Counted from the first letter of the stretch, positions 1 through 9,908 are shown. The stretch is 64,000 nucleotides of DNA from Streptomyces sp. CNH099 (GCA_000514715.1 AZWL01000022.1:130-64129); one strand, 5' to 3'. A program made the numbers and translations. The notes: generated by a model from the sequence alone, not told the origin.

Positions 1-672
1 GGCAGTGTGATCGGCCCGGCGTGGGACTCGCTGCTGGCCAAGCTGATCGTCACCGGCGCCACCCGGCAGCAGGCGCTGCAGCGCGCGGCGCGCGCGCTGG
101 AGGAGTTCACGGTCTCCGGGATGGCCACGGCCCTGCCGTTCCACCGCGCCGTGGTACGGGACCCGGCCTTCGCACCGGCCGCGTGGGACGAACCGTTCAG
201 CGTCCACACCCGATGGATCGAGACGGAGTTCGCGAACGTCATCCCCCCGTTCGCCGGCGGCGCGGGTACGGGGGCCGGAGCCGAGGGCGAGGAGGGCGTG
301 CCGCGCGAGACCGTCGTGGTCGAGGTCGGCGGCAAGCGGGTCGAGGTCTCGCTCCCCGCCACGCTGGCGACGCCTCTGGCCGGCGCCGGCCCCGCGGGCG
401 GCGGCGCACCCGCACGACGCCGTCGCACCACCCGACGCGGCACGGCGGCCCCTCCGGGCGACACCCTGACCTCACCCATGCAGGGCACCGTCGTCAAGGT
501 CGCCGTGAGCGAAGGCCACGAGGTCACGGAGGGCGAGCTGATCGTGGTCCTCGAAGCCATGAAGATGGAGCAGCCGATCCACGCCCACCGCACCGGTACG
601 GTCGCCAACCTGAAGGCCGAAGCCGGCGGCTCCCTCTCCACCGGCGCCGTCATCTGCCAGATCAGGGACTGA
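1..672 (+). CDS. Acyl-CoA carboxylase alpha chain (biotin carboxylase + BCCP), C-terminal part
   Basis: The 5' part lies outside the window; 223 C-terminal residues are visible. The first ~75 residues resemble the end of the biotin-carboxylase domain ([11 protein letters not shown], then a segment ending HTRWIETEF). A charged linker follows, then a biotinyl (BCCP) domain with the biotin-attachment motif EAMKMEQP; the modified Lys codon is at 562-564. Such chains load CO2 onto biotin, and a beta subunit transfers it to acetyl- or propionyl-CoA. The protein ends at a TGA 25 bp before the end of the convergent thioesterase gene. Placed beside a PKS whose AT looks malonyl-specific, it could supply extender units, but housekeeping AccA proteins look the same. 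Substrate is not readable here. Confidence 0.9.
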   Translation, partial: GSVIGPAWDSLLAKLIVTGATRQQALQRAARALEEFTVSGMATALPFHRAVVRDPAFAPAAWDEPFSVHTRWIETEFANVIPPFAGGAGTGAGAEGEEGVPRETVVVEVGGKRVEVSLPATLATPLAGAGPAGGGAPARRRRTTRRGTAAPPGDTLTSPMQGTVVKVAVSEGHEVTEGELIVVLEAMKMEQPIHAHRTGTVANLKAEAGGSLSTGAVICQIRD

Positions 673-697
673 GACCGCCCCCTGCCCCCGTCCCCCT

Positions 698-1438
698 TCA
701 GCCGCCCGGCGGCGGGGGCGGGGCGGAGGTCAACCGCCCCAGGAACGCGCGTATCTCCGCCACGAACGCCGGCTGATGCAGCGGCATGTGCCCGCCCGGG
801 ACGGTCGTCATGGTGAAGCCGGCGTTCGTCTCCCGGGCCCATGCGCGCAGCCCCGCCGGATCCGCGAGAGGGTCGTCGTCGCCCGCCGCCGCCCAGACGG
901 GGCAGTCCAGCGGCCCCACCCCGGGCCGCTCGTAGTCCTCGGCGATCTTCAGATCCGCGCGGATCGCCGGCAGGAACAGGTCCGTGACCTCGGGCGTGCT
1001 GAGCAGCTCCCAGGGAACGCCGCCCAGCGTGTACAGGTGTCGCAGCAACTCGTCGGCGGGGAGCCGGTGGACGGGAGCCACCGGGTGCGGCAGGGCCGGC
1101 CCGTTGCGGCCGGAGACCAGCAGCGCGCACGGCCCCGCCGGGCCGGCCAGCGCGTGGGCCGCCTCGAACGCGAGCAGGGCGCCGAGGCTGTGGCCGAACA
1201 GCGCGTAGCGGCCCGGCTGGTCTCCGCGCAGCTGATCCTCGCGTATCCGGTCGGCGATGTCCTTGACGAGGGTGTCCTTGTCGGCCGGCAGCGCCTCCGC
1301 CCTGCGTTCGCCGTGGCCGGGCAGCTCCAGCGCGCGGACCCGCGCCGTGCCGGACAGGTCGGGAAGCCACGGCCGGTAGGCCGCGGCTCCGCCCCCCGCG
1401 TACGGCAGGCAGAACAGCGTCAAGCCGGACTGCGTCAC
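698..1438 (-). CDS. Type II (external) thioesterase of the PKS locus
   Basis: An alpha/beta hydrolase of 246 aa, the usual size of editing thioesterases of PKS/NRPS clusters. It has the N-terminal LFCLPYAGGG segment, the nucleophile elbow GHSLG (Ser84) and a C-terminal catalytic His in GGH (His217). The GTG start at 1438 is chosen because GGGAG precedes it and homologous sequence begins there; the reading frame stays open upstream without family similarity. Family members hydrolyse stalled or mis-primed acyl groups from ACP domains. The gene is divergent from the P450-PKS operon and shares its promoter region. It could also release the product, since the PKS carries no thioesterase domain. 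Confidence 0.88.
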   Translation of the reverse strand: MTQSGLTLFCLPYAGGGAAAYRPWLPDLSGTARVRALELPGHGERRAEALPADKDTLVKDIADRIREDQLRGDQPGRYALFGHSLGALLAFEAAHALAGPAGPCALLVSGRNGPALPHPVAPVHRLPADELLRHLYTLGGVPWELLSTPEVTDLFLPAIRADLKIAEDYERPGVGPLDCPVWAAAGDDDPLADPAGLRAWARETNAGFTMTTVPGGHMPLHQPAFVAEIRAFLGRLTSAPPPPPGG

Positions 1439-1547
1439 GGGAAATCTCCCTCGGGTTTCGCGGCAGGGCCCATCCGCCCGGATCCTAAAGGCACGGCCCG
1501 CTCCGTGCACGGCGGGCCCGGGGCACCGCGCCGATTTCCGCTCTGAG

Positions 1548-1559
1548 TACCGGTCGGTA
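1548..1559. promoter_or_regulatory. Palindromic operator between thioesterase and P450 genes
   Basis: TACCG-GT-CGGTA is a perfect inverted repeat (5-bp arms, 2-bp spacer), 110 bp upstream of the thioesterase start and 148 bp upstream of the P450 start. Short palindromes of this form are typical TetR/AcrR-family operators. No such regulator gene is in the window, so the binding protein is unknown. Confidence 0.45.
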
Positions 1560-1706
1560 TGGGCCGCAGGTGCCAGGGTGGCAAAAAGGATGAGGCACAG
1601 TTCATCCATCGGACCGAAGACGGGTGTTGCGGGCCTGACTACTGTCAGGGGGGAACGCGGGCTCAACAACTTTTCTCCCCGGCCGCACGTCGCTCCAGGA
1701 GCGCCC

Positions 1707-2966
1707 ATGGCAGACATGACAGATGGCGGGACGGTTTCCGCCGACGAGAAGCTGACGGAAGAGGCCGACACCCTCCTGGCGCAGCTACTGCTCAGTCCGG
1801 AGGGTCACAAGGACCCGTATCCGCTCTACGCGGAATTGCGGGAGAAGGCGCCCGTTTACAAGAGCCAGATGGGCTTTTGGATCGTCACCCCCTACGAGCT
1901 GGTGAACGAGGTGCTGCGGAACCAGAAGGTCGGCCGGGACGCGGAGCTGTTCATGGGCGGCCGGTTCGGGGGCGAGTGGAACGAGCACGCCTCGCTGCGC
2001 CGCATGGCCTCCGGCCTGCTCTGGTACAACCCCCCCGAGCACACCAGGCTGCGTCAGGCGGTCAACCACGCCTTCACGCCGCGCCGCGTGGAGGCCATGG
2101 ACCAGACCATGCGGGACCTGGTCGACGAGTACCTGGATCCGCTGGCCGCCGCCGGCGGCGGCGACCTCCTCAACGAGTTCGCCTTCCCCCTGCCGCTGGC
2201 GACCGTCACCACCCTGCTCGGCGTGCCCCGCGACGAGGCACCGGCGCTGCGCGAGCCCATGCAGGCGTTCCAGAGGACGTTCGAGATCGGCCTGACGGCC
2301 GACGAACTCCTCGACGCCGACGAGGGCATGGAGTTCACGCAGAAGTACTTCGCCGAACTGATCGCCAGGAAGCGGGCCGAGCCGCAGGACGACCTGATCT
2401 CCGCACTCATCGAGCTGGAAGAGGCCGGCCAGCTGAGCGCCGACGAGCTGATGACCTTCTGCAACATGCTCGTCTCCGCGGGCTTCGAGACCTCGACCAA
2501 CACCATCACCGGCATGGTGCTCCAGCTGACCCGCCACCCGGACCAGCTGGAACTGGTGCGGGAGAACCGTGACCTGGTCCACAACACCGTGGAAGAGGTG
2601 CTCCGCTACGACCCTCCGATCCAGATCAACGCCCGCATGACGTTCGAACCGCTGGAGCTGGGCGGCGCCGTGATCCCGCCGCAGGAGACGATCATCGCGA
2701 TCCTGGGCAGTGCCAACCGCGACCCGGAGCAGTTCCCCGACCCGGACCGCTTCGACATCACGCGGCCGAACATCTCCCACCTCTCCTTCGGCGCCGGAAT
2801 CCACCACTGCGTGGGATGGGCCATGGCTCACAAGCAGATCGGCATCGCGCTCAACGCCATGCTCGACCGCTTCTCCTCGATCGAGGTCGTCGAGGAGCCC
2901 GTCCACCAGCCGCGCGTGACGATGCGGGGTTTCGAGTCGCTCAAGGTCGCCCTGACCAGCAGGTGA
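1707..2966 (+). CDS. Cytochrome P450 monooxygenase
   Basis: A 419-aa class I bacterial P450. Visible hallmarks are the I-helix AGFET motif (Ala258-Gly259-x-Glu261-Thr262), the K-helix ExxR (Glu297, Arg300) and the heme loop FGAGIHHCVG with the heme-thiolate Cys368. The ATG at 1707 is preceded by AGGAG; an in-frame ATG at 1578 would add 43 residues without P450 similarity. It would need ferredoxin and reductase partners, none of which is encoded nearby. It is the first gene of a four-gene plus-strand operon with the SCP2-like gene, PKS and flavoprotein, so a tailoring hydroxylation or epoxidation of the polyketide is the likely role. Confidence 0.93.
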   Translation: MADMTDGGTVSADEKLTEEADTLLAQLLLSPEGHKDPYPLYAELREKAPVYKSQMGFWIVTPYELVNEVLRNQKVGRDAELFMGGRFGGEWNEHASLRRMASGLLWYNPPEHTRLRQAVNHAFTPRRVEAMDQTMRDLVDEYLDPLAAAGGGDLLNEFAFPLPLATVTTLLGVPRDEAPALREPMQAFQRTFEIGLTADELLDADEGMEFTQKYFAELIARKRAEPQDDLISALIELEEAGQLSADELMTFCNMLVSAGFETSTNTITGMVLQLTRHPDQLELVRENRDLVHNTVEEVLRYDPPIQINARMTFEPLELGGAVIPPQETIIAILGSANRDPEQFPDPDRFDITRPNISHLSFGAGIHHCVGWAMAHKQIGIALNAMLDRFSSIEVVEEPVHQPRVTMRGFESLKVALTSR

Positions 2967-3003
2967 CCCCACCGCCGGAAAGCCACAGAAGAGGAGCACT
3001 TTC

Positions 3004-3399
3004 TTGTCCAAGGTACAGTTCCTGACCCCGGAGTTCTTCACGGAGGTGGAGAAGCGGGGACAGCTGCTTCCGGAACGCGAGAAAATCAACATCACGGTGC
3101 AGTACGTCATCCGTGACACCCCCGTGGGCGACGAGGTTCGGTATTACTTCCGCATCGTGCGCGGGCGCATCGAGGAGGCCCGGCTGGGAGACGCCGACAC
3201 CCCCACCTTCACGATTTCCGCCGCCTACAAGAACAGCGTCCGCGTGCAGCAGGGAAAACTGCACCCGTCCGCCGGTTTCATGACGGGCAGGCTGCGGGCC
3301 AGCGGGAACATCGGGAAGCTCATGTCGATGCTGCCGCTCATGCAGTCCGGTGAATTCCAGGGTCTGATGGCGGAGCTGCGGACCATCACCGAGTACTGA
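3004..3399 (+). CDS. SCP2-like sterol/lipid-carrier fold protein
   Basis: A 131-aa protein starting at TTG 3004, preceded by AGAGGAG. Its pattern (an acidic strand region YYFRIVRGRIEEARLGDAD, then TFTISAAY, then a hydrophobic helix region with GFMTGRLRASGNIGKL) matches small SCP2 sterol-transfer-family proteins, which bind a hydrophobic ligand in a cavity. No catalytic residues are evident. It lies 37 bp after the P450 and 9 bp before the PKS, so it is translated with them. It may hold or present a hydrophobic acyl intermediate to the P450 or PKS; that role is inferred from position only. Confidence 0.72.
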   Translation: MSKVQFLTPEFFTEVEKRGQLLPEREKINITVQYVIRDTPVGDEVRYYFRIVRGRIEEARLGDADTPTFTISAAYKNSVRVQQGKLHPSAGFMTGRLRASGNIGKLMSMLPLMQSGEFQGLMAELRTITEY

Positions 3400-3408
3400 G
3401 AGGGCTTC

Positions 3409-6400
3409 ATGACGTCATTGGTACCCACCGCCGGCACCCCGGACTACCGCGAGGAGCTGGCCAAGGCCCTCGGCACCATCTCGGTGCTCCGGAACGCGCT
3501 GGAGGAACGGCAGCGGGCCGCCAGGGAACCGGTGGCGATCGTCGGTGCCGGATGCCGCTTCCCGGGGCGGGTGTCCGACCCGGAGAGCATGTGGCGCCTG
3601 CTGTCCGACGGCGTTGACGCCATCGGCCCCTTCCCCGCGGAGCGGGGGGACGCGGCGCCGTACTACGACCCCGACCCCGAGGCGCCCGCGAAGGCGTACG
3701 TGCTCGATGCCGGCTACCTGCCGGACGTCACCGGATTCGACGCCCAGCTGTTCGGCATCTCACCGCCCGAGGCGGCGGGCATGGATCCGCAGCAGCGACT
3801 CGCGCTGGAGGTCACCTGGGAGGCGCTGGAACGGGCGGGCATCCCCCCGGGGTCCCTCGGCGGCAGCCGCACCGGCGTCTACATGGGCGCGAGCACCAAC
3901 GACTACGTGCGGCTGCGCCAGGAGTTCGGCACGCCCGAGTCCATCGACCCCTACCAGCTCCTGGGCGAGTCCAGCTTCATCGCGGGACGCATCGCCCACA
4001 CCTTCGACCTGCGCGGGCCGGTCCAGGTCATCGACACCGCCTGCTCCTCCTCGCTCGTCGCGGTCCACCAGGCGTCTTCGGCGCTGCGCTCCGGGGACGT
4101 CGACCTGGCCCTGGCCGGCGGCGTCAACGTCATCCTCTCCCCCTACGGCTTCGTCCTGGTGAGCAAGGCCAGGGCGGTGTCGCCGGACGGGCGCTGCAAG
4201 ACCTTCGACGCCTCCGCCGACGGCTACGCCCGGGGCGAGGGCTGCGGCGTCGTGGTCCTCAAGAGGCTGTCGGACGCCGAGCGCGACGGCGACGACGTCC
4301 TGGCCGTCATCCGCGGCACCGCCGTCAACCACGACGGGCGCGCCAGCGGCATCTCCGTCCCCAGCGGCCCGGCCCAGCAGGACGTCATCCGCGACGCCCT
4401 GCGGGACGCCGGCGTCGCACCCGGCCGGATCGGGTACGTCGAGGCCCACGGCACCGGGACACCGCTCGGAGACCCCGTCGAACTCCGCGCCCTGGACACG
4501 GTTCTGGCGGACAGCGGCTCCCCCGCGGGGGCCGACCCCGTGTACGTCGGCTCGGTGAAGACGAACATCGGCCACCTGGAGGCCGCGGCGGGTGTCGCCG
4601 GCCTCATCAAGGTGCTGCTGGCCGTCCGGCACGGCCGCGTCCCGCCCAGCCTGCACTTCACCCGCCCCAACCCCAACGTCGACTGGCGCGCCATGCGGCT
4701 CAGGGTGGCCACCGGGCTGACCGACTGGCCGTCGCGCGAGGGGCCGCGCGTCGCCGGACTCAGCTCCTTCGGCGCCAGCGGCACCAACGCCCACCTGGTG
4801 ATCGAGCAGGCCCCGGCGCGCGAGGGCGGCGAGGGCCACGGGGTCCGCCAGGCCCACCAGGTCCACCGGGACGAGCCGGCCCGGGAGCCCGCCCCCGCGG
4901 ACGTCCGCCCGGCCCATCTGCTCCCGCTGTCCGCCCACTCCGAGGCCGCCCTGCGCGACCTGGCCGACCGGTGGGCCGCCCACATCAAGGACCGGCCCGA
5001 GGTCCCGCCCGAGACGCTGACACGCGCCGCCGCCCTCCACCGCGACCACCACCGGGTGCGGACCGCCCTCGTCGCCGGCGACACCGCCGGGCTCGCCCGG
5101 GGGCTCGGAGAGCTGGCCCGGGGCACCGCGGGCAGGGCCCGCCGTGCCCTGCCCGGACACCGCGCCAAGGTGGCCTTCCTGTTCACGGGGCAGGGGGCCC
5201 AGTACGCCGGCATGGGCCTGGAACTCCACCGCGGCGAACCGGTCTTCCGCAGGGCGCTGGACAGCTGCGCCGAGCTGCTGGGCACCCGCCCCGAGGAGCT
5301 GCTGTCCCCGCCGCACTCGGCCGAGGACACCGCCTGGGCGCAGCCCGCGCTCTTCGCCGTCGAGTACGCCCTCGCCGAGCTGTGGCTGTCCCGGGGCGTC
5401 AAACCGGCCGCCGTGATGGGCCACAGCGTCGGCGAGTACGTGGCGGCCTGCGTGTCCGGCGTGCTGTCGCTGGAGGACGCCGTCCGCCTGGTCGCACTGC
5501 GCGGCAGGCTCATGGCGTCGGTGACCGCGCCGGGCGCGATGGTGGCCGTGCCGCTGGGCGAGGAGGCGGCCGCGCAGGTCCTCCACGCCGTCGAGGGGCG
5601 GGCCGACCGCGTGTCGATCGCCGCGGTCAACGGCCCCGAGTCGACGGTGCTCTCGGGCGCGGCCGACGCCGTGGACGAACTGGTGGCGGAACTCACCGAG
5701 CGGGGCGTCGCCCCCAAGCGGCTGAAGGTCTCCCACGCCTTCCACTCGCCGCTGCTCGACGACGTGCTGGGCGAGCTGGACCAGGCGGCGGCCGCCGCGC
5801 CGCACGCCGCGCCGGCCATCCCGCTCGTGTCGAACCTCACCGGAGAACTCGCGACGCCCGAGACCCTGGCCGCACCCGGCTACTGGTCCCGCCACGCCCG
5901 GGAGGCCGTCCGCTTCGCCCCCGGCATGCGCGCCCTGTACGACAGCGGCGTCACCGCGTTCGTCGAGGCCGGCCCGGGCCGGACCCTGCTCGGCCTGGGC
6001 GCCAACGCGCTGGGTGACACCGATCTGGTGTGGGTGCCGTCGATCCGCGAGGGCCGCCCGGAGGCGGCCGCGATGCTGACGGGCCTGGGCCGCCTCTACG
6101 AGCACGGCGCCGCCGTGGACTGGTCCGCGCTCCACGGCACGGGCCCGGCCTCCTGCGCCGACCTGCCCACCTACCCGTTCCAGCACGAGGCGTACGACGT
6201 CGTCGCGGACCGGAGCGGCGGGCCCCGGCCGGGCCGGGCCGCCGCCCCGGCCGGCGACTCCGTGCGCTTCGAGATCCGCTGGGAGGCGACCCGCCCGGCG
6301 ACGGCACCGGCGCCGGGCGGCCCCGCCCCGGGCCGGACGCTGCTGCTGGCCGACGCGTCGGGGCTGGCGGGCCGGCTCGCCGAGCGGCTGACCAAGCTGG

Positions 6401-8127
6401 GCGGCGAGTGCCACCTCGCGGTGCCCGCCGACGCTCCGGACGCCGCCGGCGCCGCCGGGACCGTCCACCGTGTGCCGCCGGGCGACGGCGAAGCGCTGCG
6501 CGCGCTGCTGCGCTCGCTCGGCCCGCTGGACCGCGTCGTCCACCTCTGGGCGCTGGACGGGCCGCCCGCCGGCCAGGCGACCGCACGGGATCTGGAGAAC
6601 GCCCAGCGCCTCGGCGCCGAGAGCGTGCTGCACCTCGTCCAGGAGCTGACCGACGGCTCCGCCGGAACACCGCGGCTGTGGCTGGTCACCCGGGGAGCGC
6701 GCGGTACGGCCGCGGCCGACCGCCCCGAGGGACTGGCCGCCGCTCCGCTGGACGGCCTCGGCAAGGTCATCGCGCTGGAGCACAGCGAGCTGTGGGGCGG
6801 AGGCGTCGATCTCGACCCGGCCGGGGGCGACGCGGAGGGTGAGGCGGACCGCCTCACCGCCGAGATCCTCAGCCCCGACCACGACGACGCGGTGGCGCTC
6901 CGCGGCGTTGCCCGGCTGGTCCCGCGCCTCGTCCCGGCCGCGGCCTCGCCCGCGCCCGCCCCGCCGGCCGTCCGCGAGGACGCCGCCTACCTCGTCACGG
7001 GCGGCCTGGGCGGACTGGGGCTCACCCTCGCCGACTGGCTGGCCGGCCTCGGCGCCCGCCACCTCGTGCTGACCGGCCGCACCGCGCTGCCCGACCGCGC
7101 CACCTGGGAGGACCCCGGGCTGCCGACCGCGGTGCGCGACCGCGTCGAGCGCGTCCGCGCCCTGGAGCGGCGCGGCGTCACGGTGACCGCCGTCGCCGCC
7201 GACGTCTGCGACGCCGCCGCCATGGCCGACGTCCTGCGGGGCGTCGAGGAGACCAGAAGGACGCTGCGCGGCGTGATCCACGCCGCGGGCACGGCCGACG
7301 CCGCCCTGCTGCGGGACCTCACCCCCGCCGGGCTGCACGACGTGCTGCGCTCCAAGGTCACCGGGGCCTGGACGCTGCACCGCCTCCTCGGCGACGCCCC
7401 CCTCGACTTCTTCGTCGGCATGTCGTCGATCGCCTCGGTGTGGGGCTCGGCGGACCTCGGCGCGTACGCCGCGGCCAACCAGTTCCTCGACGCCCTGGCC
7501 GCCTACCGCCGAAGCCGGGGACTGGCCGGCCTGAGCGTCAACTGGGGCCCGTGGCACGTCGCCAGCGGACTGGGCGGCGACGAACTGCTCCGGCGGCTGG
7601 AGGCGAACGGGCTGCGCACCCTGGCCCCCGACACGGCGCTGGAGCACCTGGCGGACCTGCTGGCGCAGGGCGCGACGCAGGCCGTGGTCTGCGACGCGGT
7701 GTGGCCGACGCTCAAACCCCTGCTGGAGTCCCGGCGGCCGCGTCCGCTGCTGGACAGGATCAGCGACGACCTCGCCGCCGCCGACGACGACGGCCGGTTC
7801 CTGGCCGGGTTGCTGGCCGCCGGGCCGGACGAGCGCGAGCGGTCGCTGGGCCACTACCTCCGCGAACGGCTGGCCGAACAGCTGGGCATACCGGCGGAGG
7901 AGTTCACGGAGGACGCCAGCCTCGTCGAGCTGGGCCTGGACTCGCTCGGCGTCGTACAGCTGCTGAACCGCTTCCGCGGCGATCTGGGAGTCCGCCTGGA
8001 CGCCAGGGCCTTCTTCGAGGAGCCCGCGCCCCGGTGGCCACGCCTGCTGGCCACCGAGATCGCCCGGCAGCACGAGAGCGACACGGCCACCGACGCGCCA
8101 GGGGAGACTCGCCATGACGCCGCCTGA
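3409..8127 (+). CDS. Type I polyketide synthase, one module KS-AT-KR-ACP
   Basis: 1572 aa. Order: N-terminal coiled-coil-like segment (about 13-40) resembling a PKS docking helix; KS (about 41-465) with the Cys212/His347/His389 triad; AT (about 585-880) with Ser673 in GHSVG and HAFH at 776-779, the malonyl-CoA type signature; a structural region; KR (about 1190-1380) with GGLGGLG (1198-1204), Lys1316, the SS pair 1339-1340, Tyr1353 and Asn1357; ACP with Ser1512 in GLDSL. There is no DH, ER, loading or thioesterase domain. The module should add one malonyl unit and reduce it to a beta-hydroxyl, or act iteratively. The start docking helix suggests an upstream partner, not in the window. Its stop overlaps the flavoprotein start by 14 bp. 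Confidence 0.95.
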   Translation: MTSLVPTAGTPDYREELAKALGTISVLRNALEERQRAAREPVAIVGAGCRFPGRVSDPESMWRLLSDGVDAIGPFPAERGDAAPYYDPDPEAPAKAYVLDAGYLPDVTGFDAQLFGISPPEAAGMDPQQRLALEVTWEALERAGIPPGSLGGSRTGVYMGASTNDYVRLRQEFGTPESIDPYQLLGESSFIAGRIAHTFDLRGPVQVIDTACSSSLVAVHQASSALRSGDVDLALAGGVNVILSPYGFVLVSKARAVSPDGRCKTFDASADGYARGEGCGVVVLKRLSDAERDGDDVLAVIRGTAVNHDGRASGISVPSGPAQQDVIRDALRDAGVAPGRIGYVEAHGTGTPLGDPVELRALDTVLADSGSPAGADPVYVGSVKTNIGHLEAAAGVAGLIKVLLAVRHGRVPPSLHFTRPNPNVDWRAMRLRVATGLTDWPSREGPRVAGLSSFGASGTNAHLVIEQAPAREGGEGHGVRQAHQVHRDEPAREPAPADVRPAHLLPLSAHSEAALRDLADRWAAHIKDRPEVPPETLTRAAALHRDHHRVRTALVAGDTAGLARGLGELARGTAGRARRALPGHRAKVAFLFTGQGAQYAGMGLELHRGEPVFRRALDSCAELLGTRPEELLSPPHSAEDTAWAQPALFAVEYALAELWLSRGVKPAAVMGHSVGEYVAACVSGVLSLEDAVRLVALRGRLMASVTAPGAMVAVPLGEEAAAQVLHAVEGRADRVSIAAVNGPESTVLSGAADAVDELVAELTERGVAPKRLKVSHAFHSPLLDDVLGELDQAAAAAPHAAPAIPLVSNLTGELATPETLAAPGYWSRHAREAVRFAPGMRALYDSGVTAFVEAGPGRTLLGLGANALGDTDLVWVPSIREGRPEAAAMLTGLGRLYEHGAAVDWSALHGTGPASCADLPTYPFQHEAYDVVADRSGGPRPGRAAAPAGDSVRFEIRWEATRPATAPAPGGPAPGRTLLLADASGLAGRLAERLTKLGGECHLAVPADAPDAAGAAGTVHRVPPGDGEALRALLRSLGPLDRVVHLWALDGPPAGQATARDLENAQRLGAESVLHLVQELTDGSAGTPRLWLVTRGARGTAAADRPEGLAAAPLDGLGKVIALEHSELWGGGVDLDPAGGDAEGEADRLTAEILSPDHDDAVALRGVARLVPRLVPAAASPAPAPPAVREDAAYLVTGGLGGLGLTLADWLAGLGARHLVLTGRTALPDRATWEDPGLPTAVRDRVERVRALERRGVTVTAVAADVCDAAAMADVLRGVEETRRTLRGVIHAAGTADAALLRDLTPAGLHDVLRSKVTGAWTLHRLLGDAPLDFFVGMSSIASVWGSADLGAYAAANQFLDALAAYRRSRGLAGLSVNWGPWHVASGLGGDELLRRLEANGLRTLAPDTALEHLADLLAQGATQAVVCDAVWPTLKPLLESRRPRPLLDRISDDLAAADDDGRFLAGLLAAGPDERERSLGHYLRERLAEQLGIPAEEFTEDASLVELGLDSLGVVQLLNRFRGDLGVRLDARAFFEEPAPRWPRLLATEIARQHESDTATDAPGETRHDAA

Positions 8128-9781
8128 CACACCCAACGCCAACGAAGCCCACGCCGACGCCGATGCCGGCGGGGGCGCCGGAGTCGACGTCGCCGTCATC
8201 GGCACCGGCATCACCGCGGGCATGCTGGCCGCGGCCCTGGCACGGGGCGGCGCGAGCGTCCTGGTGCTCGGCCCGGACGGCCCCCTCCGCCCGCACTCGG
8301 GGGAGCTGAGCGTCCCCGGCACGTCCTTCTTCTACGAGCTGATCGCCGAACGCTTCCAGGTTCCCGAGATCGGGGCCCTCGCCGTCGCCCAGCGGGTCCG
8401 CGAGGAGGTCTCCGCGGGCAGCGGCGCCCAGCGCACCTTCGGCTTCGCCCACCACACGGCCGGCCGGCCGCACGAGCGGACGCACGCCCTGCAGTTCAAC
8501 GTGCCGTCCGAGCACGGCGACAGCGTGTACTACCGGCCGGAGGTCGACGCCTGGATGCTGGCCGTCGCGGAGCGCTGCGGGGCGCGCGTCCACGGCTCGG
8601 ACCGGGTGGCGAAGGTCGTCGACGAGGGCGACCGGGTCCGCCTGGTGCTGGCGTCGGGGGAGGAGCGCCGGGCCCGCTGCGTCGTCGCCACCGACGGGCC
8701 GGAACCCGCGGTGGTCGAGGCCCTGGGGGCCACCCGGGAGCCCGAGGGGCCGCCCACCCGGATCATCGGCGCGCACGCGCGCGACGTGCGGCCGTACGAC
8801 GACGTCGTCCGCCGTCTGGACCGTTCGCGCCCCTGGTGCCAGGGCACCCTGCACCACCTCTTCGACGGGGGCTGGCTGCGCGTCACGCCGCTGCGCAACC
8901 ACGACGACCGGCCGGAGCCCGGAGCGTTGACCAGCGTGGAGCTGTGCCTCGACGCCCGGCGCCACCCGGCGGGCGACGGCGACTGGGCGGAGTTCATGGC
9001 GCACGTGGCGCGCTTTCCCTCCATAGCCGGCCAGTTCGAGTCGGCCTCGCCGGTGGACGAGTGGCAGGCGGAGAACGTCCCCTGGCAGGCGTCGGCCATG
9101 GCCGCGGACCGGATGCTCCTGCTGGACCGGGCCGCCGCGGACGGCGCACCGCTGCTGGGCCACGACCTGTACACCTCGGCGCAGGTCGTCTTCACGGCCG
9201 CGAACGACCTGCTGGAGATGGTGCGGGACGGGGACTTCTCCGCCGCGCGGTTCGCCTACCTCGAACGGCTCCAGCGGGGGATCGCCCGCCGGCAGAGCCG
9301 TCTGACCGCCATGGCCTACGCCGCCTCCGCGGACTTCATGCTGTGGAACGCCGTCTCCCGGGTCTGGCTCCTGGGCACGATGGTGGACGCGCTGACCCTC
9401 AAGCGGGGCACCAAGTACCTGCGCGCCGGGGACCGCCGGACCGCGGACGAGGACCTGCGCAGCCGGGCGCCCGAGGCCGGGCGGTCACACCAGCCCCTCG
9501 CGCTCTACGACGCGCTGCTGGACCGGACCGCCGCGGAGTGCGAGGCCGCCCGCGACGGCCGGCTGACACCGGCCACGGCCGCCGCCCGGATCTTCGAGCA
9601 CATCCGCGCGGAGTCCTTCATCCCGCCGGTCTACGGCTTCGGGAACCCCTGGGACCGGGAGTACGCCCTCAGGTTCCGCAACCGGCTGCGTACGCTGCGC
9701 TGGGTCAGGAAGGCCCCGCCGGAGGTCCGGCGCCTGGTGCTGTCGTACGGCGTCCGCGGCAAGGGGAAGCCCCGCGACTGA
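8114..9781 (+). CDS. FAD-dependent halogenase-fold flavoprotein with degenerate halogenase motif
   Basis: 555 aa. The N-terminal Rossmann motif is IGTGITAG (about 29-36), followed by HSGELSVP, which matches the GES/GE-x-x-P segment of flavin-dependent halogenases, and a later [11 protein letters not shown] region. Where halogenases carry W-x-W-x-I-P, this protein reads W254-L-R-V-T-P259, with the second Trp replaced by Arg and Ile by Thr. The fold therefore looks like the halogenase/monooxygenase class, but halide chemistry is doubtful; hydroxylation or epoxidation of a carrier-bound chain is an alternative. The ATG at 8114 lies inside the PKS gene, with GGGGAG just before it, implying coupled translation. 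Substrate unknown. Confidence 0.7.
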   Translation: MTPPDTPNANEAHADADAGGGAGVDVAVIGTGITAGMLAAALARGGASVLVLGPDGPLRPHSGELSVPGTSFFYELIAERFQVPEIGALAVAQRVREEVSAGSGAQRTFGFAHHTAGRPHERTHALQFNVPSEHGDSVYYRPEVDAWMLAVAERCGARVHGSDRVAKVVDEGDRVRLVLASGEERRARCVVATDGPEPAVVEALGATREPEGPPTRIIGAHARDVRPYDDVVRRLDRSRPWCQGTLHHLFDGGWLRVTPLRNHDDRPEPGALTSVELCLDARRHPAGDGDWAEFMAHVARFPSIAGQFESASPVDEWQAENVPWQASAMAADRMLLLDRAAADGAPLLGHDLYTSAQVVFTAANDLLEMVRDGDFSAARFAYLERLQRGIARRQSRLTAMAYAASADFMLWNAVSRVWLLGTMVDALTLKRGTKYLRAGDRRTADEDLRSRAPEAGRSHQPLALYDALLDRTAAECEAARDGRLTPATAAARIFEHIRAESFIPPVYGFGNPWDREYALRFRNRLRTLRWVRKAPPEVRRLVLSYGVRGKGKPRD

Positions 9782-9804
9782 GCGGGGCCGGGCGGGTCCC
9801 GGGA

Positions 9805-9832
9805 GGCGGGCGGCGCAGTCCTGCCGCCCGCC
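9805..9832 (+). terminator. Hairpin after the PKS operon
   Basis: GGCGGGCGGC (9805-9814) pairs perfectly with GCCGCCCGCC (9823-9832) across an 8-nt loop, 24 bp after the flavoprotein stop. There is no clear T tract, as is common in streptomycete terminators. Confidence 0.5.
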
Positions 9833-9908
9833 GGCGCCGCGCCCCGCACCCCTGCGGCGTGATCGGCGAATCGCTGCCCCGCGCCGCCCCGCGTGGCAGT
9901 CTGATCCC

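Noticed and set aside
3760-8322. Very long open frame on the minus strand opposite the PKS gene
   Set aside because: High-GC codon bias opens antisense frames; the protein is low-complexity and the plus strand has a complete PKS with catalytic motifs.
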